Source: a virus
Length of the DNA: 23,546 nucleotides
Direction: 5' to 3' (one strand)
IMG/VR virus record: IMGVR_UViG_3300008516_000271
Coordinates: 1 to 23,546 of that record
Both the position numbers and the translations under genes were made by a program. This document shows positions 13,761 through 22,053 of the stretch, piece after piece (positions within the stretch are counted from its first letter, which is position 1; the number at the start of each line of letters is the position of its first letter). The notes under the pieces are model-generated. The model worked only from the letters and a program-made list of their open reading frames with translations, was not told the origin of the DNA and ran no database searches.

Positions 13761-14873
13761 ATGGAAACATTATACCAAAAGTCAAAAATTAATATTCCAA
13801 AACTTAAAAGGTACATGCTACGTACTGTCGGAGATGAGCTGAGTAAGTTGGTTGAACCTTGTCACTATCCTGCAGTTAAAAAACACTTTTATGAAATACT
13901 TAGTGCAGTTGGACTGAAAGAGAGGGATATAAAAGATTTTAGAAATAGGTTTTATGTTGGGATAGGACCAAAGGCTGGACTACTAGTCAAGGAGATTCAA
14001 ACAAATTTACTCATATTTACTATGTACGCTGCTTTAAAGAAAAGAGATAAATTACTGTTTCAGACAGTATTAACTTATATGGGAATTAGATATTATTCAA
14101 ACTTAATGCATAGACAAATTCCATATTGTAATCCCGATGTCTTTAAGTATGCTCTTGAGCATTTAACAAAGACTCATCTCTTTGCTCGTGAGAAAACTAT
14201 TGCTAATGCTGTTATGTTTCTTTCAAAGGAAATGGCTAAAAAACACATACCATCTATTCAAGAAGCAAATCCTGATAAAATAGCTGACTTTATATTAGCC
14301 TATCGACACAGATTATCTCAGAGTATAAGAAGTTTTGCATCACTATACTACTATGCTGCAAAAGAGGGAGTTGGAATAAAGAAACCATATGAACCTGAAG
14401 AAGGTAAGGAAGATCCTGCTGAATTGCAGAAGATGGAAAAAGCTGGAAAAGTAATTGATCAAATCGTTAAAAAGATAACAGTTTACAAAACTGTAGATAA
14501 GAAAGCAGTTGACGAAGCTAAAAAACTAACAAAGATAAGTGCTGTATTAGCCCAGCAAATTGCGAATACTGTGATTGATTTAAAATACTCAGATGATATT
14601 AAGATGATATTACAACTCTATCTCAAAAATGTGAAAAGTGTAAAACAAATTTGTGGCAAGGATTATTATAATTACGTAAAGAAGTTAATGGCTGTGAAAA
14701 GACTTGGGAATCGTGTGAGTTTCAAACAGGTGGTTGGTGATACTTTAATGAAGATAGCCATTGACTTGGAGTACGTTGATAGGTATGACAGATTTACCAC
14801 TCAAACTAAGTTTGTTATCAATTTATTTCTCGCCTATTACATTACCATGGTCCTAAGAAATTCCGTCTGCTAG
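13761..14873 (+). CDS. Helical Lys-rich protein of unknown function, 370 aa
   Basis: The ATG is preceded by TTAGGAGAT, in which the ribosome binding site overlaps the stop of the gp6-like gene. The protein is almost wholly helical and basic, with many Tyr and Lys residues; the region about 212-255 (EPEEGKEDPAELQKMEKAGK, then VKKITVYKTVDKK) is a charged linker between two helical halves. A hydrophobic C-terminal stretch (KFVINLFLAYYITMVL) may be a buried helix. It ends the plus-strand tail operon, and its TAG shares CTAG with the stop of the convergent gene. A tail or baseplate role is suggested by position only; I do not recognise the family. Confidence 0.65.
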   Translation: METLYQKSKINIPKLKRYMLRTVGDELSKLVEPCHYPAVKKHFYEILSAVGLKERDIKDFRNRFYVGIGPKAGLLVKEIQTNLLIFTMYAALKKRDKLLFQTVLTYMGIRYYSNLMHRQIPYCNPDVFKYALEHLTKTHLFAREKTIANAVMFLSKEMAKKHIPSIQEANPDKIADFILAYRHRLSQSIRSFASLYYYAAKEGVGIKKPYEPEEGKEDPAELQKMEKAGKVIDQIVKKITVYKTVDKKAVDEAKKLTKISAVLAQQIANTVIDLKYSDDIKMILQLYLKNVKSVKQICGKDYYNYVKKLMAVKRLGNRVSFKQVVGDTLMKIAIDLEYVDRYDRFTTQTKFVINLFLAYYITMVLRNSVC

Positions 14874-16060
14874 AAACCAAGAAAATCCCTCGCTTCACTT
14901 ATTAGCTTATCGAAAGTACTCTCAGCTGCCTCTGAAACCCTTGGTGTAGGTGTAGTAGTTTGTACTTCCCTAGTAGTAGCTCGTTGTACTGTAGTTGGAG
15001 TTGGTAACGGAACTGGAGTTGGTGTGTATCCAACCGGAGTCTTATATACATCCTCTGTGGGTACTGCATCAATCAAATTTTTAGCGTAGTCTATGAGTGT
15101 AGGTCTGCTACCTTCTGATATATTTGTCTTACCTGCAACCATACTATTAAACAGACTGCCAATATCCAATCTCACATCTACAATACCCATTCTCTGATTA
15201 TAACCAATTGATTGCTGATCCCCTCCTTTTATAACTGCTGCACTTCCTATAAATGAAGGATTCAAATTAAATATTCCAGGGCAATTAATACTTTGTAAGA
15301 AGGGCCAATTGTAAGTCTGACCATCCTGTGTCTGGGGGACCCCGAGAAGTAGGATAGCAATTATTGGCCCTACGATATGTCTCAAAGTGGCTGTTCTATT
15401 ACCTGGGGCAGGATTGTAGAGTCTTATTGTCATCTGATATGATGGAGTAAAACCACTATTCTTCCATACTTGAGGAAAGTCGACTCTTGCCCCAGCCAGC
15501 ATTCTATTAATAAGTCCTACGGCTCTTACTCCACCTGCACCCAGTGTACCACTTTCTGCAACATCACTCAGTGCTTTTGTAGTTTTATCTAATCCGCCAA
15601 CAATGCCGCCACCAACTTTCTCAAGAATTCCCCCAGCACCGCCACCCATTGCCCCGCCAATTTTTGCTAAGGTTCCTGCAGCAGACTTAAGTGCTCCAGT
15701 TCCAGTACGAGCACCCAACACTTGAGCTAATTCCCCTGCCCCTTGACTAGCAATGTCAGTAATCTTATTTATAAAACTTTCTCCATATTCATTTTGAAAA
15801 CTGTCTGTTGGAAAGTTATCAGCTAGAAAAGCTACTTTGATAGGTTCTCTTGTAAGTTTAAACCCATGATGGTTTAGTAATTCATTATACTGTGTCCACG
15901 CCTTCTCGGCTTTATACAAAGACAAACCCAAGGAGAACACTGGAACCTGAGGATATATAGTAGCAACAGGCATTGTATTCGTAATCATATTGTTGCTAAC
16001 AAAAGTAGCGGGCGGAAGTCCCCAAATTGGATCTAATGTGATTAATTCCTTATCTCCCAT
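14870..16060 (-). CDS. Virion protein, possibly tail tube initiator / baseplate-tube junction
   Basis: A 396-aa protein from an ATG at 16060 with AAGGAGG upstream. The N-terminal half has a hydrophilic region and a Gly/Ala-rich stretch (about 120-165). The central part, from about residue 195 (VDFPQVWKNSGFTPSYQMTI, RLYNP, then VGPIIAILLLGVPQ, INCPGIF and VDVRLDIGSLF), has the strand pattern of tube-like proteins such as T4 gp48/gp54, which cap or start the tail tube on the baseplate. The C-terminus is a Pro/Thr-rich linker (PTPVPLPTPTTVQ) and a short helix. It lies directly after the tape measure candidate, which fits. The assignment is tentative. Confidence 0.5.
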   Translation of the reverse strand: MGDKELITLDPIWGLPPATFVSNNMITNTMPVATIYPQVPVFSLGLSLYKAEKAWTQYNELLNHHGFKLTREPIKVAFLADNFPTDSFQNEYGESFINKITDIASQGAGELAQVLGARTGTGALKSAAGTLAKIGGAMGGGAGGILEKVGGGIVGGLDKTTKALSDVAESGTLGAGGVRAVGLINRMLAGARVDFPQVWKNSGFTPSYQMTIRLYNPAPGNRTATLRHIVGPIIAILLLGVPQTQDGQTYNWPFLQSINCPGIFNLNPSFIGSAAVIKGGDQQSIGYNQRMGIVDVRLDIGSLFNSMVAGKTNISEGSRPTLIDYAKNLIDAVPTEDVYKTPVGYTPTPVPLPTPTTVQRATTREVQTTTPTPRVSEAAESTFDKLISEARDFLGF

Positions 16061-16072
16061 CTAAAATCCTCC

Positions 16073-18733
16073 TTATAAACCTCTAGCTGTTCTATCCATA
16101 TATTCATCATGATCTCCCATTTGCTGTCCGCCACCACCGCCACCTCCAACAACATTTTGTTGTTGTGAAGTTGTTACAGTGTTGATAGTTGAAATCACGG
16201 CAGCTGTGGTTTCTTTAGTACCCTCTTTCATTTCTTTAAGAGTTTTCTTGCCCATCTCTACTATAGGTTCAGTCTGCGCAATGAAGTCATGCGCAGCACC
16301 ACGAGCAAGTGCCATCTTATCTGTAGTAACTCCTCTGACTTTCTCCATAGCAACTTGAGTAGCTCTAGCTGCTTCGTCTAATGCACCTTTACTCTTAACA
16401 GTTCCAGCCAGAGCCTCAAGACCAACAGGTTTATACTGTGATTTGAGGAAACCTAAGAAACGCTTTTCTCTTTCAGTACCATACCCTGCTGCGTCAGTAA
16501 ATGGCATCTTCTTTCCGGCCACTTGTCCAAATTTAATTCTAGCCATCTGGACTTGATCAAAACCGTATGGAATATACTCGCCAATGTGTTGTTCCATATA
16601 TGCTTGCTGAGCAGCCTGTATGGCCATATACCCTTCGCTGCTTCCTACACCACCGTGATAGTATCTTTGTCTCATCTGTTCTGCTGTTCCACCAAGACTT
16701 GTGGCAATTCTAGCCCCCTGCACTGCTTCAACTCTTCCTCTACCAACACCACCAGAAGCTTCTTTTCTCGCTCTCATTCCTTTTTCAACTTCTTGCCAAT
16801 CTTCTGAAATTTGCTTCTGTAACTTTTTGGAGCGTGCATCCATAAATGGTGCAACTATATATTTGTTTATCAAAGTTCCAAGAGCAAGTCCACCTGCTCC
16901 TGCAAGTGCGACTGCCAAGGCTGGCCCACTAAATATCGTTCTTAGTAGAGAAGGTAATAGTCTTCCCAGCATAGGGAATATAGTTCCTGAAAAAAACTTA
17001 GCTGCTATACCTCCAATGTTGCCAATAAAACTCTTAACAAAACCGAAGGCCAACATAATCCATTTTAGTATACCACGACCCATGCCCCTAATTCTTCTAC
17101 GAACACGATCCATTGAATCTTTTACAGCCTCTATTCCTCGACCCATCTTTCTATACCAAGGTCTTTGATCCTCTAACATCAATTGTTTATCTCGTTCTAT
17201 CTCTATACCCTCTTCTCTCCACATTGACCACTTATCTAATCTGTTGTAGAGATGATCAACTATATATTCTACTTTCTGCATCATAGTGGGAGGAAGAAGT
17301 TGTAATCCTTCTTCTTTTCTTTCAAATAATCTTTTAAATGGAGCCATTAAAAGATCTTTAGCCCCTCGTTTCTTAGTCCAAAAGTCCTTAGTCTCTTCAT
17401 TAAATTGTGCACTTCTGTTAACTGCCCATTCAATAGGAGCAGCAATAGCTCTTATTGACTTACCTGTAATAGACCACCTTTTTCTTTCAATCTCTTCAAT
17501 TTGTTTATAATCTTTACCAGTTATTACACCTGACATATCTCGTAATGCTTCAGATGATGCTCTAGCATGAGCGATAATTCTGTCACTCTGATACATTATG
17601 CCAGTATAGGTTGTTCCGGCAATACTAACCATATTCTCAAACATATTTCTAGATGTTGGTAAATCGGCCTCGTAACCACCCCTTGGTTTAAATAGAAGCC
17701 TAAAGGGGGATGTAACTAATTTTGCAAACGCTCCCACACTCCAGAGGAAGTTTCTTATAAGAGGATTCTCATAAAGCATAGTTGATAAGGCAATTCTAAA
17801 TCTGTTACCAATACCAATAAGACCAAAGACAAGTCTCCTTTGAAGTCTTATCATTTGTTGTTGCCAAGGTAATTGATATTCTTCAAACGTGTCAGTATAA
17901 GCGCTCAGGAATGATTTTATCATTCCCCTTCTCTCTTGTGGGCCACGTCGAAGAGTGTACGCCTCAATGCTGTGTTGACGTTTTGACATAGTGGCTAGAA
18001 GACGATTAAATACTTTTACTGGTTCAGTAGCCTTAGCGACTACTTCTTCGGTTGGTGCTTTTAACTCGTCTATCTTTTTCATCAAGGCATCAATCGGCAT
18101 TACAACTTCTGCCCTATGTACTTCCGCTAACCCCCCCTTGCCAATTACACCACCTGCTTGAAGTTTAGGTACTGCATCCGCTTCCGCTCTTTTCCCTTTA
18201 CCAAATATACCCTTAACCTTGTCCATACCTGAGGTGAAAAGACCCTTAAACTTTCCACCAACCGAAGAGATGGCATCACCAAGTGTAGACTTAATTCTTT
18301 GTGCAGCAGATTTGAAGACGTCAGTCTCCATGAATTTGGATGCAAAATATCCAAATATTGGGGAGGCTCTTGCGAGACCCATTGCGACAACATTCTTTTT
18401 ATTAAAACTTATGTCTTCACTTATTGCTTTTCCATATTGTCCAATGGCTTCTTTTGTTGCTAGGGCAGTTCCAATGGAGATCTTCTTGGCCCCCATTGCA
18501 ACTTCTTTAATAACCAAATTCAAACTTCGAAGGACAGAACTAGTTGCTTTAGATACTTGTTCAATTCCTTCTTTTGTTCCTATACCCTTTATCTCATCAA
18601 TTCTATCTTCAATGCCTGCTTGCATTTTTGCAGCAGCGGCGTTAACTCCACCGATATTCTTTAACCTCTCTTCATACTCTTGCTCGGCGGTTTTCTTTAA
18701 TTCCTCAGTGGAATTAAATTCATCATCTGCCAT
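16073..18733 (-). CDS. Probable tail tape measure protein
   Basis: An 886-aa protein from an ATG at 18733 with AAAGGAGATCTAG upstream. It is long, helical, and rich in Ala, Lys and Arg. At about 190-213 it has LQAGGVIGKGGLAEVHRAEV, the G-G-x-x-G...AEVV-P type sequence seen in tape measure proteins. Hydrophobic segments occur around the middle (LKWIMLAFGFVKSFIGNIGG and a segment with LLRTIFSGPALAVALAGAGG), as is usual for tape measures that enter the host membrane. The C-terminus is Gln/Gly-rich (VVGGGGGGGQQ). At the usual 1.5 angstroms per residue it would match a tail of about 130 nm. A different large internal virion protein is the alternative. Confidence 0.55.
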   Translation of the reverse strand: MADDEFNSTEELKKTAEQEYEERLKNIGGVNAAAAKMQAGIEDRIDEIKGIGTKEGIEQVSKATSSVLRSLNLVIKEVAMGAKKISIGTALATKEAIGQYGKAISEDISFNKKNVVAMGLARASPIFGYFASKFMETDVFKSAAQRIKSTLGDAISSVGGKFKGLFTSGMDKVKGIFGKGKRAEADAVPKLQAGGVIGKGGLAEVHRAEVVMPIDALMKKIDELKAPTEEVVAKATEPVKVFNRLLATMSKRQHSIEAYTLRRGPQERRGMIKSFLSAYTDTFEEYQLPWQQQMIRLQRRLVFGLIGIGNRFRIALSTMLYENPLIRNFLWSVGAFAKLVTSPFRLLFKPRGGYEADLPTSRNMFENMVSIAGTTYTGIMYQSDRIIAHARASSEALRDMSGVITGKDYKQIEEIERKRWSITGKSIRAIAAPIEWAVNRSAQFNEETKDFWTKKRGAKDLLMAPFKRLFERKEEGLQLLPPTMMQKVEYIVDHLYNRLDKWSMWREEGIEIERDKQLMLEDQRPWYRKMGRGIEAVKDSMDRVRRRIRGMGRGILKWIMLAFGFVKSFIGNIGGIAAKFFSGTIFPMLGRLLPSLLRTIFSGPALAVALAGAGGLALGTLINKYIVAPFMDARSKKLQKQISEDWQEVEKGMRARKEASGGVGRGRVEAVQGARIATSLGGTAEQMRQRYYHGGVGSSEGYMAIQAAQQAYMEQHIGEYIPYGFDQVQMARIKFGQVAGKKMPFTDAAGYGTEREKRFLGFLKSQYKPVGLEALAGTVKSKGALDEAARATQVAMEKVRGVTTDKMALARGAAHDFIAQTEPIVEMGKKTLKEMKEGTKETTAAVISTINTVTTSQQQNVVGGGGGGGQQMGDHDEYMDRTARGL

Positions 18734-18746
18734 CTAGATCTCCTTT

Positions 18747-19631
18747 TTATCTAAACATTTTATATATGCTTGATCTCATCTTTATTTCACTAGATACAGA
18801 AATAACTTCAGAGACTACAAATAACTCTTGAATTGGTATAGTATCACTTACCCCTCCAAATGTAGATTGATACGCCTTCTGAAGAGGATTAAGAATGTGT
18901 ATATATTTGGTCCTTGCATTTAAGAACATGGGAACGCTTTTTGAATAAAATTTCATAATAGCAATATAATCCATCAACTTTTTATCAAACTCTTTACCTT
19001 TTAGACCAGAATATTTTCTTAAATGTTTATTTAAGTAATTGTAATATCGTTTAAGAAGAGCATTAGATAATCCCACTCCAGCAACTTTTCTTTCAATAGA
19101 GGCAATGAATCTTACAATGTTTTCCATTTCTTTAACTGGTTTTCCGCCAAAGTCAAAAATTTCATTGAAGTAAGCGTAGTAAAACTTATTTAAGTCATTC
19201 TTAAAAGCAGAGTAAAATTTAGTCGGATTTCTATCTGCAAACATATGAATACATTCGTGAATAGTAATTTCAGCTAAGACCTTATTAGAAGCAAAACCCC
19301 ACTTGTTTATATGGTTGTCAACTAAGATGATAACCTTCTTAGAATTAGGATCATAAAAACCAGCTATATGTCTTATTGCACCTTTCTCATTGATTACAAA
19401 TTTTCTGATCTTTCTTACCCCTTTTGTCATCCAACAAGGGATAACTGTTTTTTCTTTAATTAGCTTCCTTATATCATTCACAACAGGTTTAGTAATTGAA
19501 GCTTTTGCTAATGATTGCAAGAACATAAAATTCAGAGTCTTCGATCCATATAGAGGCTCACCATCTATCTTCGCTACAACATGAGGCGCAACGGGAAGTG
19601 CAAAAAATTCTTGCTGAATAACATCGCTCAT
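18747..19631 (-). CDS. HExxH zinc metallopeptidase-like protein next to terminase
   Basis: A 294-aa protein from an ATG at 19631 with TTAGGAGT upstream. HECIH at residues 125-129, following the hydrophobic strand KVIILVD and the helix NKVLAEITI, is the zinc-binding and catalytic motif of zincin metallopeptidases. Acidic residues downstream (in NEIFDFGGKP) could supply a third ligand. The rest is Lys-rich and helical, and no signal peptide is seen. Lying between the terminase and the tape measure gene, it is probably made late and could be a virion-associated protease for cell-wall or tail processing. Substrate and activity are inferred; the motif is plainly visible. Confidence 0.7.
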   Translation of the reverse strand: MSDVIQQEFFALPVAPHVVAKIDGEPLYGSKTLNFMFLQSLAKASITKPVVNDIRKLIKEKTVIPCWMTKGVRKIRKFVINEKGAIRHIAGFYDPNSKKVIILVDNHINKWGFASNKVLAEITIHECIHMFADRNPTKFYSAFKNDLNKFYYAYFNEIFDFGGKPVKEMENIVRFIASIERKVAGVGLSNALLKRYYNYLNKHLRKYSGLKGKEFDKKLMDYIAIMKFYSKSVPMFLNARTKYIHILNPLQKAYQSTFGGVSDTIPIQELFVVSEVISVSSEIKMRSSIYKMFR

Positions 19632-19641
19632 ACTTTTACTC

Positions 19642-21270
19642 CTAACTCATATATGTGCCTACTATATCAACAAATGGATCATCAATCTCCCCTTCGATAA
19701 TTTTTCTTCGTACATCATCTAAAATTTTCTGATTCCTAAACGGAACAACAGTATCCCCATAATTGAGGTCCATTATAGCTTCTATAGAACTTTCCTGTAC
19801 TCCTGGTAGACCAATCATCATTGGTGGATCATATTTACGAACATAATATGCACACGCAGCAGCGAGTGATAAATCATCATTACAACCAGAATCGGCCTCG
19901 ACTCTACCACTTGGTTTACTTATCAAACCAATCAACTCAAGGATCAATCTTTTTGATTTAATACACTCAGGAAATTCACTTATATAAGAATAAAGCGAAT
20001 CAATCATTAGTGGCCTTGTCCTTGAGTTTGTATTCAAACCAGGTACAACTTGATCCTTCCCCTTTTTCTCCTTGTACATCATCATTGAAAGATCAGTATT
20101 ATTGATCGCTTCAGCAACCTGATTTCCATATGAATTATTTTCAATAACTATACAACCAGGATATTGAATACCGGCCATTTTAACAACTTCTGTAAAGTCA
20201 GTTACAGAACATTTTCCTTGATATTCCCAAACTTGTTCAAGCGTCTCATAGTCGAATACTTCAACACCTGATTTATCGCTACCAAACTCAGGAGCAGTAT
20301 CAACTCCTGTGATGTAGTACCTCCCTGGAATTGGATCTGAAAACTTCCATATCTCTCCATTATATAACTTCATAATGTTAATTGGCTCAACTTTTATATC
20401 CTGTAGATTTTCAATTATATCAGCATCAAAGAATGAACCTGTTGACGCAATGAACTTAAGTTCCAGCTCCTGTTGAATTTTTCTTTTATCGTGGCCCCAA
20501 AGTTCACATTGGGTTTTATACCAATCTGGATCTTTGGCTAATTGTGGTATATCTCCCCAATGAATCTGTACTGGTTTGAAAATATCATCCTTGCTAATTG
20601 CTCTTTGGTACCTTTCGTAAAACCACTTACCAACTCCTTGAGTCTTATTTGGAGTAGAGAGTATTACTGTACCAAAGGGGACTTTCTTCTCTCTCGCATT
20701 TTTCTGATTTGTCGATAGTGCTGGAACCATGCCGGTCCATGCTTCGTCGATAAACTTAATAAATGCTGCTTCATCAATAACGAGGAAGGTGACAGATTTA
20801 CCACGTAAAGTCTTCTCAGGAGCGTTCGGGGCAACTGGTGAGGCAAAACATTTACAACCATTGCTTAGTATGAATGTCCTTTCTGTTCTTTTAGTAAACT
20901 TAGGAGCCATCCATTTAGGTATCTTATCAATCATGCTCATAATGTGGCGAGCAAAATCAGTTGCTTCAGGTGCATCTTTTGAGATGATTCCAATGACTAC
21001 GTTCTTATAAAATGTTACTAACCAGCAAATCAATGCTTGAATTATAGTTGAGATTCCTATCTGTCTAGATTTCAGAACGAAAACGAAATGCTTCCGGATA
21101 ATTTCCATTATCAGATTTTCTTGCGCGCCATAGGGGATCAAAGGTACATCTCCCCCAGGCAATTCAATCTTTATATACTTTCTACAGAAGTAGAGAAAAG
21201 ATTTTTTGCACTTCAAGTACTCGGAGACATACTTCTCAGCGTGGTCTTCGAGTTTCTGTGAATCTATCAT
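19642..21270 (-). CDS. terL: Terminase large subunit
   Basis: A 542-aa protein from an ATG at 21270 with AAGGAGAACAG upstream. The ATPase domain has a variant Walker A, KSRQIGIST (67-75), with the lysine ahead of the loop as in many terminases, and Walker B FLVIDE (162-167) followed by AAF. A motif III-like LSTPNKTQG is about 40 residues on. The nuclease domain begins near residue 315 with YYITGVDTAPEFGSDKSG (RNase H-like, catalytic Asp), continues with CIVIENNSYGNQV and ends with the acidic DDLSLAAACAYYV. It would pump phage DNA into the prohead and cut it at the portal. No small terminase gene is seen in the window. Confidence 0.93.
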   Translation of the reverse strand: MIDSQKLEDHAEKYVSEYLKCKKSFLYFCRKYIKIELPGGDVPLIPYGAQENLIMEIIRKHFVFVLKSRQIGISTIIQALICWLVTFYKNVVIGIISKDAPEATDFARHIMSMIDKIPKWMAPKFTKRTERTFILSNGCKCFASPVAPNAPEKTLRGKSVTFLVIDEAAFIKFIDEAWTGMVPALSTNQKNAREKKVPFGTVILSTPNKTQGVGKWFYERYQRAISKDDIFKPVQIHWGDIPQLAKDPDWYKTQCELWGHDKRKIQQELELKFIASTGSFFDADIIENLQDIKVEPINIMKLYNGEIWKFSDPIPGRYYITGVDTAPEFGSDKSGVEVFDYETLEQVWEYQGKCSVTDFTEVVKMAGIQYPGCIVIENNSYGNQVAEAINNTDLSMMMYKEKKGKDQVVPGLNTNSRTRPLMIDSLYSYISEFPECIKSKRLILELIGLISKPSGRVEADSGCNDDLSLAAACAYYVRKYDPPMMIGLPGVQESSIEAIMDLNYGDTVVPFRNQKILDDVRRKIIEGEIDDPFVDIVGTYMS

Positions 21271-21311
21271 CTGTTCTCCTTAACTTAGTCGCATCCTACC
21301 TTTTTTATTTG

Positions 21312-21332
21312 TTCTCATTTTTGGGATGAGAA
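21312..21332. repeat. Inverted repeat in the region upstream of terminase
   Basis: TTCTCAT (21312-21318) and ATGAGAA (21326-21332) form a 7-bp stem with a 7-nt loop. It overlaps the -35-like element of a plus-strand promoter candidate and lies in the 5' leader of the minus-strand terminase operon, so it could be an operator or an RNA hairpin. No T-run follows on either strand. Confidence 0.35.
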
Positions 21333-21349
21333 AACTTGCTATATATATT
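21321..21349 (+). promoter_or_regulatory. Sigma70-like promoter candidate, plus strand
   Basis: TTGGGA (21321-21326) and TATATT (21344-21349) are separated by 17 bases. The -10 lies in CTATATATATTA, the same 12-mer found at 5712-5723 on the minus strand. It would drive the small genes at 21568-21989 with a leader of about 200 nt. Confidence 0.4.
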
Positions 21350-21402
21350 ACTTACTAGAAGAGGATTGTTGTATGTTTTTAGATTGACCAAACCCTAATC
21401 TA

Positions 21403-21439
21403 TTCTCCTCATTGGCCAGTCCTCAACCAATGAGGAGAA
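21403..21439. repeat. Perfect 13-bp inverted repeat in the leader of the small zinc-ribbon gene
   Basis: TTCTCCTCATTGG (21403-21415) and CCAATGAGGAGAA (21427-21439) are perfect complements around an 11-base loop. No U-run follows on either strand, so it is not an intrinsic terminator. In the plus-strand leader it could be a regulatory hairpin, an RNase processing site or a protein-binding site. The rest of 21271-21567 holds purine-rich sequence and no ORF with a convincing start. Confidence 0.5.
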
Positions 21440-21567
21440 ACAAAGGAAAAGAAGGAAAGGAGGTTGTGTAGGTAGAAGCAAAAAGTCACATGATTTTTTT
21501 ATTTAGAGGATGTTACCTGAAAGGGGGTTTGAAAAAACCTGAGAAATGAAGAGAGAGGTAAAACTGA

Positions 21568-21837
21568 ATGAACTTGGCAAGTAAACTGGGGTCTGCTATT
21601 GATAGGCAAATTACTACTAGTGGGAGAAATGCACATAACCCTGTATTGAAACTCGAAAACTTTGTTTACGAGGAACCAGTACCCTGCCCTGTTTGTGACA
21701 GAGGCATCATCGTGATGCCGCCAACAATTGAAAGACACACTCTTCCCCTTGAGGGACTATACTGCATGTTGTGTGGCCAACAGTACGAGGTCGCTAGTAT
21801 CAACCACATCCGTAAAAGGAGGAGGTGGAAATGTTGA
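21568..21837 (+). CDS. Small zinc-ribbon protein
   Basis: An 89-aa protein with AGAGAGG nine bases before the ATG. CPVC and CMLC (from about residue 39 and about residue 67) form a typical four-cysteine zinc ribbon, with VMPPTIERHTLPLEG between. The C-terminus is strongly basic (HIRKRRRWKC), suggesting nucleic-acid binding. It is the only recognisable regulatory-type gene on the plus strand between the terminase and hub genes. The ribosome binding site of the next small frame lies inside its last codons. It may be a small transcription regulator; the target is unknown. Confidence 0.7.
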   Translation: MNLASKLGSAIDRQITTSGRNAHNPVLKLENFVYEEPVPCPVCDRGIIVMPPTIERHTLPLEGLYCMLCGQQYEVASINHIRKRRRWKC

Positions 21838-21989
21838 GTGCCTTGAAAGGAGAACTCAGCAGTATAGGCAAACACGGCGAGAAATCGCCTGACAAAGACT
21901 CAGACATAGTTAACAGAAAGGTGGTGGTAAAAATATTAGCCATATATTTTATTTTTACAAGTTTTACGAGGATGTTATTTTCTTTTTAA
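21831..21989 (+). CDS. Possible 52-aa small protein with C-terminal hydrophobic segment
   Basis: The ATG at 21831 overlaps the end of the zinc-ribbon gene by 7 nt and follows an excellent site (AGGAGGAGG, five to eight bases upstream). The product is hydrophilic at first (MLSALKGELSSIGKHGEKSP) and ends in a hydrophobic stretch (VVVKILAIYFIFTSF). That layout suggests a tail-anchored membrane peptide. The strong, well-placed ribosome binding site is the main support; the length is short and no homologue is recalled. Confidence 0.45.
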   Translation: MLSALKGELSSIGKHGEKSPDKDSDIVNRKVVVKILAIYFIFTSFTRMLFSF

Positions 21990-22011
21990 TAAAAGTTATT
22001 TTTCCCATGTG

Positions 22012-22049
22012 GGTGTGGGGGCTGTAGGCCTCCTAACACCATTCTTTTT
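22012..22049 (+). terminator. Intrinsic terminator-like hairpin ending the small plus-strand genes
   Basis: GGTGTGGGGG (22012-22021) pairs with CCTCC and ACACC (22029-22033, 22036-22040), with one G-T pair and a 2-nt bulge. It is followed by ATTCTTTTT. It lies just beyond the small frame and just before the convergent hub gene. Confidence 0.5.
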
Positions 22050-22053
22050 GGAT

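Noticed and set aside
16073-18733. Plus-strand frames opposite the tape measure candidate
   Set aside because: They are antisense shadows without ribosome binding sites; the minus frame is continuous for 886 codons with a strong site.
21490-21549. 19-codon frame in the leader of the zinc-ribbon gene, as a leader peptide
   Set aside because: The purine-rich ribosome-binding-like sequence is too far upstream of its ATG, and no attenuator pairing with it was found.
21991-22011. A-T stem TTTTTAATAAAAG region as a terminator for the hub gene
   Set aside because: The pairing is short and AT-only; on the minus strand no GC-rich stem leads into a U-run at this point.
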